Shown here: in pieces, positions 1 to 4,445 of the stretch
Layout of the letters: each line of letters starts with the position of its first letter
Numbering within the stretch: position 1 is the stretch's first letter
Origin: Bacteriovoracaceae bacterium
Lineage (GTDB): Bacteria > Bdellovibrionota > Bacteriovoracia > Bacteriovoracales > Bacteriovoracaceae
Direction: 5' to 3'
NCBI GenBank assembly: GCA_007116425.1
Contig: SKIL01000090.1
Span: forward strand, 1-5,724
DNA: 5,724 nt
Program-made: the position numbers and the translations under genes
The notes under the pieces: model-generated
The model's database searches: none
What the model was told of the DNA's origin: nothing
The model's input: only the letters and a program-made list of their open reading frames with translations

Positions 1-343
1 TATTCATGTCTTATTAATGAATGTTTTTGATGAGGTCACAAACTTTGCAAATAATACCTTACCCCTAAGCCAGCAGTTACAGCTTTTCTTACAGGGACAG
101 GCCACGATTGTACAAAATGTCTTTTGGGTAATCGTGGGATGGCATATTATACTTAATATCGTACTTTCATTTCACCTTTACTCAAAAGTATCAGGACCGG
201 CCTTTGGTATTTTTGCAACAATGAGAAGTTTTCTAAAGGGGAATACTCGGTCTCGAGTTCACCTCATTGGGCACTATTATGTCCGAAAGCATTGTCGAAC
301 TCTAAATAAATACTTAGATTATGTAGAAAGAAATTGTAAGTAA
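1..343 (+). CDS. Partial membrane protein with HAMP-like C-terminal segment (5' end outside window)
   Basis: The frame is open back to the first base. The first ATG, at 17, has no Shine-Dalgarno sequence before it, and the codons upstream of it (I-H-V-L-L) read like the end of a hydrophobic helix, so I treat the gene as cut by the window edge rather than starting at 17. Numbered from the ATG at 17, a polar stretch (about 5-30) leads into a transmembrane helix (about 32-53). After the helix comes F-H-L-Y-S-K-V-S-G-P with the Gly-Pro pair at 60-61, then a basic, helical cytoplasmic tail to residue 108. A juxtamembrane Gly-Pro followed by a short amphipathic helix and a basic stretch resembles the small one- or two-helix HAMP-like proteins common in deltaproteobacteria-like lineages. 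The most likely layout is two membrane helices around a short periplasmic loop, with a cytoplasmic end. No catalytic domain is visible, and the partner and function are unknown. The HAMP resemblance is pattern recognition only. Confidence 0.6.
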   Translation, partial: IHVLLMNVFDEVTNFANNTLPLSQQLQLFLQGQATIVQNVFWVIVGWHIILNIVLSFHLYSKVSGPAFGIFATMRSFLKGNTRSRVHLIGHYYVRKHCRTLNKYLDYVERNCK

Positions 344-362
344 TCCCCATAAGGTTTAAAAT
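334..362 (+). promoter_or_regulatory. Candidate sigma-70-like promoter for the DsbA-like gene
   Basis: A TTGTAA box (334-339, four of six matches to TTGACA) and a TAAAAT box (357-362, five of six matches to TATAAT) are separated by exactly 17 bases. The -35 box overlaps the stop codon of the gene on the left. Transcription would begin near 369, giving a leader of about 30 bases before the start codon at 399. In AT-rich DNA such matches arise by chance, and read-through from the upstream gene is equally possible. Confidence 0.3.
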
Positions 363-398
363 GGTGTGAATTACCAAAGCTAACAAAGGACTGTATGC

Positions 399-1220
399 AT
401 GACTTTTCGTTCAATAAGATTTCGATTTATTAAACCTCTAACATTTTTGGCCCTCTTATCTGGACTGCTCTTTGGATGTACTAATGAAAAAGAAATAGAG
501 AAAACTGTGGCCAGAGTGCTATCTGAGAACCCTGAGATCTTAACAGATGCAATTCGTAATAATTCTTTGGCCTTTGTTGAGGCCATACAAGATGCTGCTC
601 AGAATGCTAGGGAAGAAATGATCCAACAAAGAGAGCTTGATGAGCGCCAAAAGTTCGAAGATGCTTTTGAGAATCCTTTAGCTCCTGTTATTCGTGAAGA
701 CGAGGCGATTAGAGGAAATCCAGATGCGCCACTTGTCTTAGTTGAATACTCAGACTTTGAGTGTTCGTTTTGTCGTAGAGGTTATATGACTGTTATGGAG
801 CTACTTGATCGATACGAGGGACAGATACAATTTATCTATAAACATCTTCCTCTTAACTTTCATGAAAATGCTATGCTTGCAGCTCAATACTATGAGTCTT
901 TGAGACTTCAGAGTGATGAATTGGCCCACCAGTTCCATGATCAAGTATTTGAGCAGCATGAGAGAATTAGAAATGGAAAGTCTTTCTTCGATTCGATTGC
1001 TCAATCTATCGGAGCAGATATGGGTAAGTTAGAGGAAAAGCTTAACTCGCAAGAGGTTCTCTCTCGCATTGAAGAAGATAAGCGTGAAGCAGCTCAGTTC
1101 GGAATGCAGGGAACTCCAGGCTTTATCTTAAATGGTGTTCCTGTTAGAGGGGCAATGCCGGCCGACCACTTTGTTGAGATCGTTAATGAGCTCGAAAGTA
1201 GAGGAAAAGTTAACCTCTAA
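399..1220 (+). CDS. DsbA-like thioredoxin-fold lipoprotein (thiol:disulfide oxidoreductase)
   Basis: Predicted 273-residue envelope protein that makes or reshuffles disulfide bonds in exported proteins. The N-terminus is a lipoprotein signal: basic n-region, hydrophobic stretch 14-26, and lipobox L-F-G-C with the lipidated cysteine at 27. Residue +2 is Thr, so there is no Asp-type inner-membrane retention signal. Residues 30-90 are charged and helical and include E-N-P-E-I-L (43-48), like the N-terminal helical extensions of ScsC/Com1-type DsbA relatives, some of which oligomerise through them. The thioredoxin domain begins near G-N-P-D-A-P (106-111), followed by the active site C122-S-F-C125 and the cis-proline in G-T-P-G-F (Pro240). 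The Thr before the cis-Pro is more typical of DsbC/DsbG than of E. coli DsbA (Val), so an isomerase or reductase role is possible. The start at 399 is supported by AAAGGA at 385-390, eight bases upstream. No DsbB- or DsbD-like partner lies in the window. The family assignment is firm; the redox direction and substrates are not visible. Confidence 0.9.
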   Translation: MTFRSIRFRFIKPLTFLALLSGLLFGCTNEKEIEKTVARVLSENPEILTDAIRNNSLAFVEAIQDAAQNAREEMIQQRELDERQKFEDAFENPLAPVIREDEAIRGNPDAPLVLVEYSDFECSFCRRGYMTVMELLDRYEGQIQFIYKHLPLNFHENAMLAAQYYESLRLQSDELAHQFHDQVFEQHERIRNGKSFFDSIAQSIGADMGKLEEKLNSQEVLSRIEEDKREAAQFGMQGTPGFILNGVPVRGAMPADHFVEIVNELESRGKVNL

Positions 1221-1253
1221 TTAATTGTCGGTTATACTATTAAAGTAGTTTAT

Positions 1254-1280
1254 AAGGCCCCTTTTGTAAGGGGCTTTTTT
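1254..1280 (+). terminator. Intrinsic terminator after the DsbA-like gene
   Basis: GCCCC (1257-1261) pairs with GGGGC (1270-1274) around an eight-base loop. The A-A-G before the stem can extend it against the first Ts after it. A run of six T residues (1275-1280) follows immediately. It lies 33 bases after the stop codon at 1220. It also lies only 24 bases before the start codon of the next gene, so it could act as an attenuator for that gene. Confidence 0.85.
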
Positions 1281-1304
1281 GTTGGATGAAATCCAGAGGT
1301 CGCC

Positions 1305-1754
1305 ATGTATAACAATCTAAGCGGTAAAATGCCAATTAAAAAAAATCGAATTGCAGAGTCTGGTGTGACTCATAATCTTGCTCTATCTGAGATTGACGCA
1401 AGAGTTATTGCCTATATGGAACCATTTCATATTTTTAAAGCATATATTTACGAATTGGAAGGGATTCTTAGTTTAGAAAGTTTAAATGATGTTCTAGGTG
1501 CTATTGAGAAATTGGATAATTATTTAAAGCGATTAAGAGAGCTACCAGAAATACAAGTAATCGATGATGAAGATTGTTTACCTGATATTTCTCAATTTTA
1601 TTTTGATTTAGGCCCACTTGTTTTTAGAAAGATGCGAGAAATGGTCAAAGAGGGGATTGATAGTGATTCTTCACATGCCTTTTGTGATGGACTTCTCGAG
1701 GCAGTAAGAATTTCCATCGAGCAAGAAATCGCTGTTTGGCAAGAGAAATCGTGA
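1305..1754 (+). CDS. Hypothetical protein, 149 residues, predicted cytoplasmic and helical
   Basis: I do not recognise this protein. The start is supported by AGAGG (1295-1299), five bases before the ATG. A second in-frame ATG at codon 9 lacks a comparable site. There is no signal peptide or membrane helix. After a basic N-terminus (K-K-N-R at 12-15) the protein is mostly charged amphipathic helix, with segments at about 27-55, 57-80 and 105-145. An acidic patch (D-D-E-D, 87-90) precedes a short aromatic stretch S-Q-F-Y-F (96-100). Two cysteines (91 and 127) are too far apart to suggest a metal-binding knuckle. Composition and helix pattern suggest a small soluble, perhaps protein-binding, factor. 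It is flanked by a terminator on the left and the HU promoter region on the right, so it appears to be a single-gene unit. The long open frame, good ribosome binding site and protein-like composition argue it is real, but no function can be assigned. Confidence 0.7.
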   Translation: MYNNLSGKMPIKKNRIAESGVTHNLALSEIDARVIAYMEPFHIFKAYIYELEGILSLESLNDVLGAIEKLDNYLKRLRELPEIQVIDDEDCLPDISQFYFDLGPLVFRKMREMVKEGIDSDSSHAFCDGLLEAVRISIEQEIAVWQEKS

Positions 1755-1777
1755 AAAATGAATTTGTTTTTAATAAC

Positions 1778-1820
1778 TTTAAAAAAAAATGTTAAAAGAT
1801 ATTGTCAATCGAATTAAAAT
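1778..1820 (+). promoter_or_regulatory. Candidate promoter of the HU gene with upstream A-tract
   Basis: A TTAAAA box (1792-1797, four of six) and a TAAAAT box (1815-1820, five of six) are 17 bases apart. A run of nine A residues (1781-1789) sits directly upstream of the -35 box, in the place of an UP element, as expected for a strongly expressed gene. Transcription would start near 1827, giving a leader of about 47 bases. The A-tract is clear; the exact boxes are a best guess in AT-rich DNA. Confidence 0.45.
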
Positions 1821-1873
1821 ACGTAACCATTTCTCTACAAGCTTATTAACACTAGCCTATCGGGAGTTTCAGA

Positions 1874-2152
1874 ATGAACAGAAAAGAACTTATTGAAGCA
1901 GTACTAAAAGACAAGCAACTTCAGCACATCACAAAGAAAGATGCTGATCACCTAGTATCGACAATGATCGACGTGATCAAGAAGCAAGTTAAGAAAGGTG
2001 ATGATGTTTCTTTGATTGGTTTCGGTACTTTTACAAAAGCTAGAAGAGCAGCTCGTACAGGTGTTAACCCTGCTACAGGTGAAAAGATCAAGATTAAGGC
2101 CAAGACTCTTCCTAAGTTTCGTCCAGGGAAGGCTTGGAAAGAAATGATGTAA
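1874..2152 (+). CDS. HU/IHF-family DNA-binding nucleoid protein
   Basis: A 92-residue histone-like protein that binds and bends DNA as a dimer. The length is normal for HU (about 90 residues). It has the N-terminal helical dimerisation part (M-N-R-K-E-L-I to about 42), the turn G-F-G-T-F (49-53) and the beta-arm with the family signature R-T-G-V-N-P-A-T-G (61-69). In the signature Pro66 is the tip residue that wedges between base pairs. The C-terminal F-R-P-G-K (82-86) is also conserved. The arm has the generic N-P-A-T-G form, closer to HU than to a specialised IHF subunit, but homodimer versus heterodimer cannot be decided here. GGGAG at 1862-1866, seven bases before the ATG, fixes the start. 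The codons look like those of a highly expressed gene. It has its own promoter region and a strong terminator, so it is probably monocistronic and independent of the flagellar operon downstream. Confidence 0.96.
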   Translation: MNRKELIEAVLKDKQLQHITKKDADHLVSTMIDVIKKQVKKGDDVSLIGFGTFTKARRAARTGVNPATGEKIKIKAKTLPKFRPGKAWKEMM

Positions 2153-2182
2153 GATTAGACTTAAATGTCTTAAATTATATCT

Positions 2183-2211
2183 AGGGGGCTTTAATAAGCC
2201 CCTTTTTTTTT
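2183..2211 (+). terminator. Intrinsic terminator of the HU gene
   Basis: A GC-rich stem of seven perfect pairs (GGGGCTT at 2185-2191 with AAGCCCC at 2196-2202) has a four-base TAAT loop, plus a G-T and an A-T pair at the base. Nine T residues follow (2203-2211). It begins about 30 bases after the stop codon and separates HU transcription from the flagellar operon. Confidence 0.93.
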
Positions 2212-2254
2212 GTGCATTTGGTGTCACTTTTTTGACGTTGTCTATCCCTCGCTC

Positions 2255-2269
2255 AGGAAATAATTTCCT
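2255..2269 (+). promoter_or_regulatory. Perfect 15-base palindrome upstream of the flagellar promoter (possible operator)
   Basis: AGGAAAT and ATTTCCT are exact inverted repeats around a single central A. The site lies about 50 bases upstream of the proposed -35 box of the fliL operon, in DNA with no gene. A symmetric site of this size in that position fits a dimeric activator or other regulator. No T-run follows, and a one-base loop makes it a poor RNA hairpin, so a terminator is unlikely. The regulator is unknown. Confidence 0.35.
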
Positions 2270-2317
2270 AGTGTCAGTATGTAACTGGAAGAACTTGCCG
2301 AGCATACCATCCCAGGC

Positions 2318-2346
2318 TTGATTCGAATGCTTTGAGGATGTATACT
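2318..2346 (+). promoter_or_regulatory. Candidate sigma-70-like promoter of the fliL-fliM-fliN-fliO operon
   Basis: TTGATT (2318-2323, four of six) and TATACT (2341-2346, five of six) are separated by exactly 17 bases, in the only non-coding region ahead of the operon. Transcription would start near 2353, giving a leader of about 58 bases before the fliL start at 2411. I looked for a sigma-54 site (GG-N10-GC form) and a sigma-28 site in this region and saw neither. Confidence 0.45.
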
Positions 2347-2368
2347 TTTTGACAGGTATAAGCAAAAA

Positions 2369-2385
2369 CTTCCCAGGATGGGAGG
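2369..2385 (+). promoter_or_regulatory. Leader hairpin upstream of fliL
   Basis: TCCCA (2371-2375) pairs with TGGGA (2379-2383) around a GGA loop, extended by a G-T and a C-G pair. It falls in the predicted 5' leader, 13 bases before the fliL ribosome binding site, and has no T-run, so it is not a terminator. It may affect mRNA stability or translation. A near copy of its sequence occurs before fliM. Confidence 0.35.
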
Positions 2386-2398
2386 TTGCTCGTCCAAG

Positions 2399-2403
2399 AA
2401 GGA
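2399..2403 (+). promoter_or_regulatory. Ribosome binding site that sets the fliL start
   Basis: AAGGA lies seven bases before the ATG at 2411. The in-frame ATG at 2378 would add eleven residues (beginning M-G-G-C-S-S) but has only GG-rich sequence directly abutting it, with no properly spaced site, and it sits inside the leader hairpin. The start at 2411 is therefore preferred. Confidence 0.75.
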
Positions 2404-2410
2404 TTTAACC

Positions 2411-2956
2411 ATGGCCGAAGAAATTCAAAATGATGATCTCGCTCAAAAGCCAAAGTCAAAAGGCGGAGGAGCAAACCCTTTACTTACAGTTTTAGTGCTT
2501 CTCAATACAATTCTGATTGGAGCGATTGGCTACTTTCAATATACTTCTCACCAAGAGCTCGCTAATCAGCCAAGTGTTGCTGATATTGTAAAGGCCGAAA
2601 TGATGGGGGCCGGAGATGAGGGACGCTTAACAGGAGAAGCGGTTCAAGAAGATGGTATCCCAATTCCATTAGATTCTTTTACGGCCAACCTTGCCCAAGG
2701 TGATGGACCGAGAAGATTTGTTCGCTTAGATGCCGTTTTAAAGTTTAGCCTAGACTCGAGTGAGGGAGAGATCAGGTCTCGTATGCCTCAAATCAGAGAC
2801 TCAATTATAAGTATACTTAACTCTAAAAGACCGGAAGATCTTTTAAGAGCTGAAGGAAAGAATTATCTCAAGGAAGAGATAAAGTCTGCGATCAATTCTT
2901 TTTTCATAGATGGAGAAGTAATTGATGTGTTTTATATTGGCTTTCAAATAAGCTAG
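2411..2956 (+). CDS. fliL: Flagellar basal body-associated protein FliL
   Basis: A 181-residue single-pass inner membrane protein of the flagellar motor. FliL homologues surround or support the stator units and influence torque and stator stability. The cytoplasmic N-terminus is short and polar with a Lys/Gly-rich patch (13-20). A transmembrane helix follows (about 24-42), then a variable periplasmic linker (43-84), then the conserved periplasmic domain (about 85-181). That domain begins I-P-L-D-S-F-T-A-N-L and carries the FliL hallmarks R-F-V-R-L-D, the P-Q-I-R-D-S-I-I-S-I-L-N helix and the C-terminal V-I-D-V-F-Y-I-G-F strand. Length is typical for the family. It is the first gene of the operon, followed 35 bases later by fliM, an order common in many bacteria. 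The start at 2411 is chosen over 2378 because of AAGGA at 2399-2403. Nothing appears truncated. Confidence 0.93.
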   Translation: MAEEIQNDDLAQKPKSKGGGANPLLTVLVLLNTILIGAIGYFQYTSHQELANQPSVADIVKAEMMGAGDEGRLTGEAVQEDGIPIPLDSFTANLAQGDGPRRFVRLDAVLKFSLDSSEGEIRSRMPQIRDSIISILNSKRPEDLLRAEGKNYLKEEIKSAINSFFIDGEVIDVFYIGFQIS

Positions 2957-2972
2957 TTTTAACCTTATCCAA

Positions 2973-2991
2973 TTTTCCCAGGAGGGGAGAA
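2973..2991 (+). promoter_or_regulatory. fliM ribosome binding site held in a hairpin loop
   Basis: TCCC (2976-2979) can pair with GGGA (2985-2988), and flanking T and A/G residues (2973-2975 with 2989-2991) can extend the stem up to the ATG at 2992. The strong site AGGAGG (2980-2985) falls mostly in the five-base loop. This may tune translation of fliM relative to fliL. The site itself is clear (six bases from the ATG when counted from GGAGG); the folding is inferred. Confidence 0.45.
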
Positions 2992-4011
2992 ATGGCACAA
3001 GTCCTAAGTCAAGATGAAGTCGATGCGCTCTTAAATGCAGTCAATGATGGTGATGAGGATGTTTCCTCAGATGCTGGCGGTGGCGGTGATATTAGTATTG
3101 CTGATGAAATAGATGAGAATATTCAGCCATATGATTTGACCAACCAAGACCGTGTAATTCGTGGGCGAATGCCGATCTTGGAAATTATCTATGAGAGATT
3201 TATTCGAACTTTTCGAGTGTCACTTTCAAACTCATTGAGAAAAATTTCAACGATATCAATGATCTCAACAGACCTTTTAAAGTTTGGAGAGTTTGTAAAC
3301 ACACTACCCATTCCCTCTTGTATGTGTATTATGCGCTATAATGAGCTTAGAGGGCCCGCACTGTTGGTGTTCGAGTCTAAGTTAGCTTATGCCATTATTG
3401 ATTCATACTTTGGTGGAACAGATCGTCCTTTTACTAAAATTGAAGGTAAAGAATTTACGCAAATCGAACTTTCATTTATGAGGAAAGTAATGGATATGGC
3501 GATTTCTGATCTTGAGGAGTCATGGGCGCCAGTACATCGAATTGATGCACAATACTTGAGAACGGAAATTAACCCTCAATTTGTTGGGGTTGTACCACCT
3601 TCAGATGTTGTTATCGCGACAACTCTTGAAGTTGAATTCGAGTCTGCCTCAGGGACAATTATGATTGTTGTTCCTTATTCAACGATTGAGCCAATTAAGC
3701 AAAAACTGAGCTCAAGCTTTCAGACTGATAATGATATGGCCGATAGCATTTGGACAAATGCTATGAACGAGCATATCAAGCAAGCATTTGCGACAGTTAG
3801 TGTAAAGCTCGGCGAAGCTCAAATGACGGTTGGAGATCTCATTACTTTAAAAGAAGGTGACATCATTCCTCTTAATCAAGAAGCTTCGGGGGAAGTTGAC
3901 CTACAGATTGAAGGCGTCGAAAAAATGAAATGCTTAATCGGGGTTCATAAGGGTAATCGTGCCGTACAAGTCACAAGACATATAAAGCAACATAATCAGG
4001 AAGAAGAGTAA
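2992..4011 (+). CDS. fliM: Flagellar motor switch protein FliM
   Basis: A 339-residue C-ring protein that links the MS-ring (via FliG) to FliN and receives phosphorylated CheY to switch rotation direction. The N-terminal CheY-P-binding motif is present (L-S-Q-D-E-V-D-A-L-L, residues 5-14), followed by an acidic, Gly-rich flexible linker (15-45). The middle domain of the CheC/CheX-like fold begins near Y-D-L-T-N-Q-D-R (47-54). It contains the R-G-P region (120-122), where FliM proteins contact FliG, and F-G-G-T (140-143). N-P-Q-F (194-197) is another conserved stretch. The C-terminal SpoA-type domain (about 255-330) includes V-G-D-L-I-T-L-K-E-G-D-I-I-P-L and pairs with FliN. Length is typical (about 330-350). 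An intact CheY-binding motif suggests a chemotaxis-controlled motor. The start is fixed by AGGAGG six bases upstream. fliN follows after 13 bases, consistent with co-translation. Confidence 0.97.
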   Translation: MAQVLSQDEVDALLNAVNDGDEDVSSDAGGGGDISIADEIDENIQPYDLTNQDRVIRGRMPILEIIYERFIRTFRVSLSNSLRKISTISMISTDLLKFGEFVNTLPIPSCMCIMRYNELRGPALLVFESKLAYAIIDSYFGGTDRPFTKIEGKEFTQIELSFMRKVMDMAISDLEESWAPVHRIDAQYLRTEINPQFVGVVPPSDVVIATTLEVEFESASGTIMIVVPYSTIEPIKQKLSSSFQTDNDMADSIWTNAMNEHIKQAFATVSVKLGEAQMTVGDLITLKEGDIIPLNQEASGEVDLQIEGVEKMKCLIGVHKGNRAVQVTRHIKQHNQEEE

Positions 4012-4014
4012 TCT

Positions 4015-4019
4015 GGAGG
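4015..4019 (+). promoter_or_regulatory. Ribosome binding site that sets the fliN start
   Basis: GGAGG lies five bases before the ATG at 4025, directly after the fliM stop codon. An in-frame ATG at 4043 (codon 7) has only AGGA three bases away, which is too close, so 4025 is preferred. Confidence 0.8.
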
Positions 4020-4024
4020 GCATC

Positions 4025-4426
4025 ATGGAGGATGTAGGAAAAATGGAAAGTAATAACCAAGACAAACAACAAGACTTAAGTGCTCTCGAAGGTTTAGAAG
4101 AGGTTCAAGTTAAGGAACTCGCCGATCAGGTTCGTGCTGGAGACGATGCCTTAAATAAACTGAAAGTTCAAAATTTAGATTTTATTCTAGATATTCCGCT
4201 TAAAGTGACTGTTGAGCTTGGTCGAACTGAGGTCGTTATTAAGGACCTACTTCAATTAGGACAAGGTTCTGTTTTAGAGCTTGATAAGTTAGCAGGTGAG
4301 CCGCTTGAGATCCTTGTAAATGGAAAGCTCGTTGCTAAGGGTGAAGTTGTTGTTGTTAACGAAAAGTTTGGTATTCGTTTAACAGATATCATTAGTCCAA
4401 TTGAGAGAATTGAAACATTAAAATAA
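4025..4426 (+). CDS. fliN: Flagellar motor switch protein FliN
   Basis: A 133-residue C-ring protein. FliN forms the base of the rotor with FliM and also docks the export ATPase complex through FliH. An acidic, Gln-rich, poorly conserved N-terminal region (1-48) precedes the SpoA domain (about 51-125). The SpoA signature elements are all present: L-D-I-P-L-K-V-T-V-E-L-G-R-T (55-68), then I-K-D-L-L-Q-L-G-Q-G-S-V-L-E-L-D (72-87), G-E-P-L-E-I-L-V-N-G (91-100) and F-G-I-R-L-T-D-I (115-122). Length matches ordinary FliN (about 100-140 residues), and there is no CheC-like fusion of the FliY type. It sits between fliM and fliO with gaps of 13 and 19 bases, so it is clearly part of the same transcript. 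Confidence 0.97.
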   Translation: MEDVGKMESNNQDKQQDLSALEGLEEVQVKELADQVRAGDDALNKLKVQNLDFILDIPLKVTVELGRTEVVIKDLLQLGQGSVLELDKLAGEPLEILVNGKLVAKGEVVVVNEKFGIRLTDIISPIERIETLK

Positions 4427-4434
4427 AACGCTCT

Positions 4435-4440
4435 AGGTGA
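4435..4440 (+). promoter_or_regulatory. Ribosome binding site that sets the fliO start
   Basis: AGGTGA is a full six-base match to the 16S rRNA anti-Shine-Dalgarno tail and lies five bases before the ATG at 4446. A GTG start at 4437 in the same frame lies inside this site and would have no site of its own, so the ATG is the likely start. Confidence 0.8.
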
Positions 4441-4445
4441 TAAAG

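Noticed and set aside
1802..1830. TTGTCA as the -35 box of the HU promoter
   Set aside because: It matches well as a -35 box, but nothing resembling a -10 box lies 16-19 bases downstream. The pair at 1792/1815 fits better.
2221..2276. GTGTCA occurring twice, 50 bases apart, upstream of fliL
   Set aside because: A six-base repeat at this spacing is expected by chance and is not part of any larger similarity.
2285..2300. Possible sigma-54 promoter (TGG then TTGC)
   Set aside because: The distance between the GG and GC elements is eight bases, not the required ten, and the CAC of the -24 element is missing.
1952..2365. Minus-strand open frame of 137 codons across the HU gene and the downstream gap
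   Set aside because: It is antisense to a confidently identified HU gene and crosses its terminator, has no convincing ribosome binding site, and its product is low-complexity Cys/Ser-rich with no recognisable domain.
2378..2410. N-terminal extension of FliL beginning M-G-G-C-S-S, which looks faintly like a lipid-attachment motif
   Set aside because: There is no hydrophobic signal before the cysteine and no spaced ribosome binding site, and the ATG sits inside a leader hairpin. The ATG at 2411 has AAGGA at the right distance.
4437..4445. GTG start adding three residues to FliO
   Set aside because: The GTG is part of the AGGTGA ribosome binding site for the ATG at 4446.
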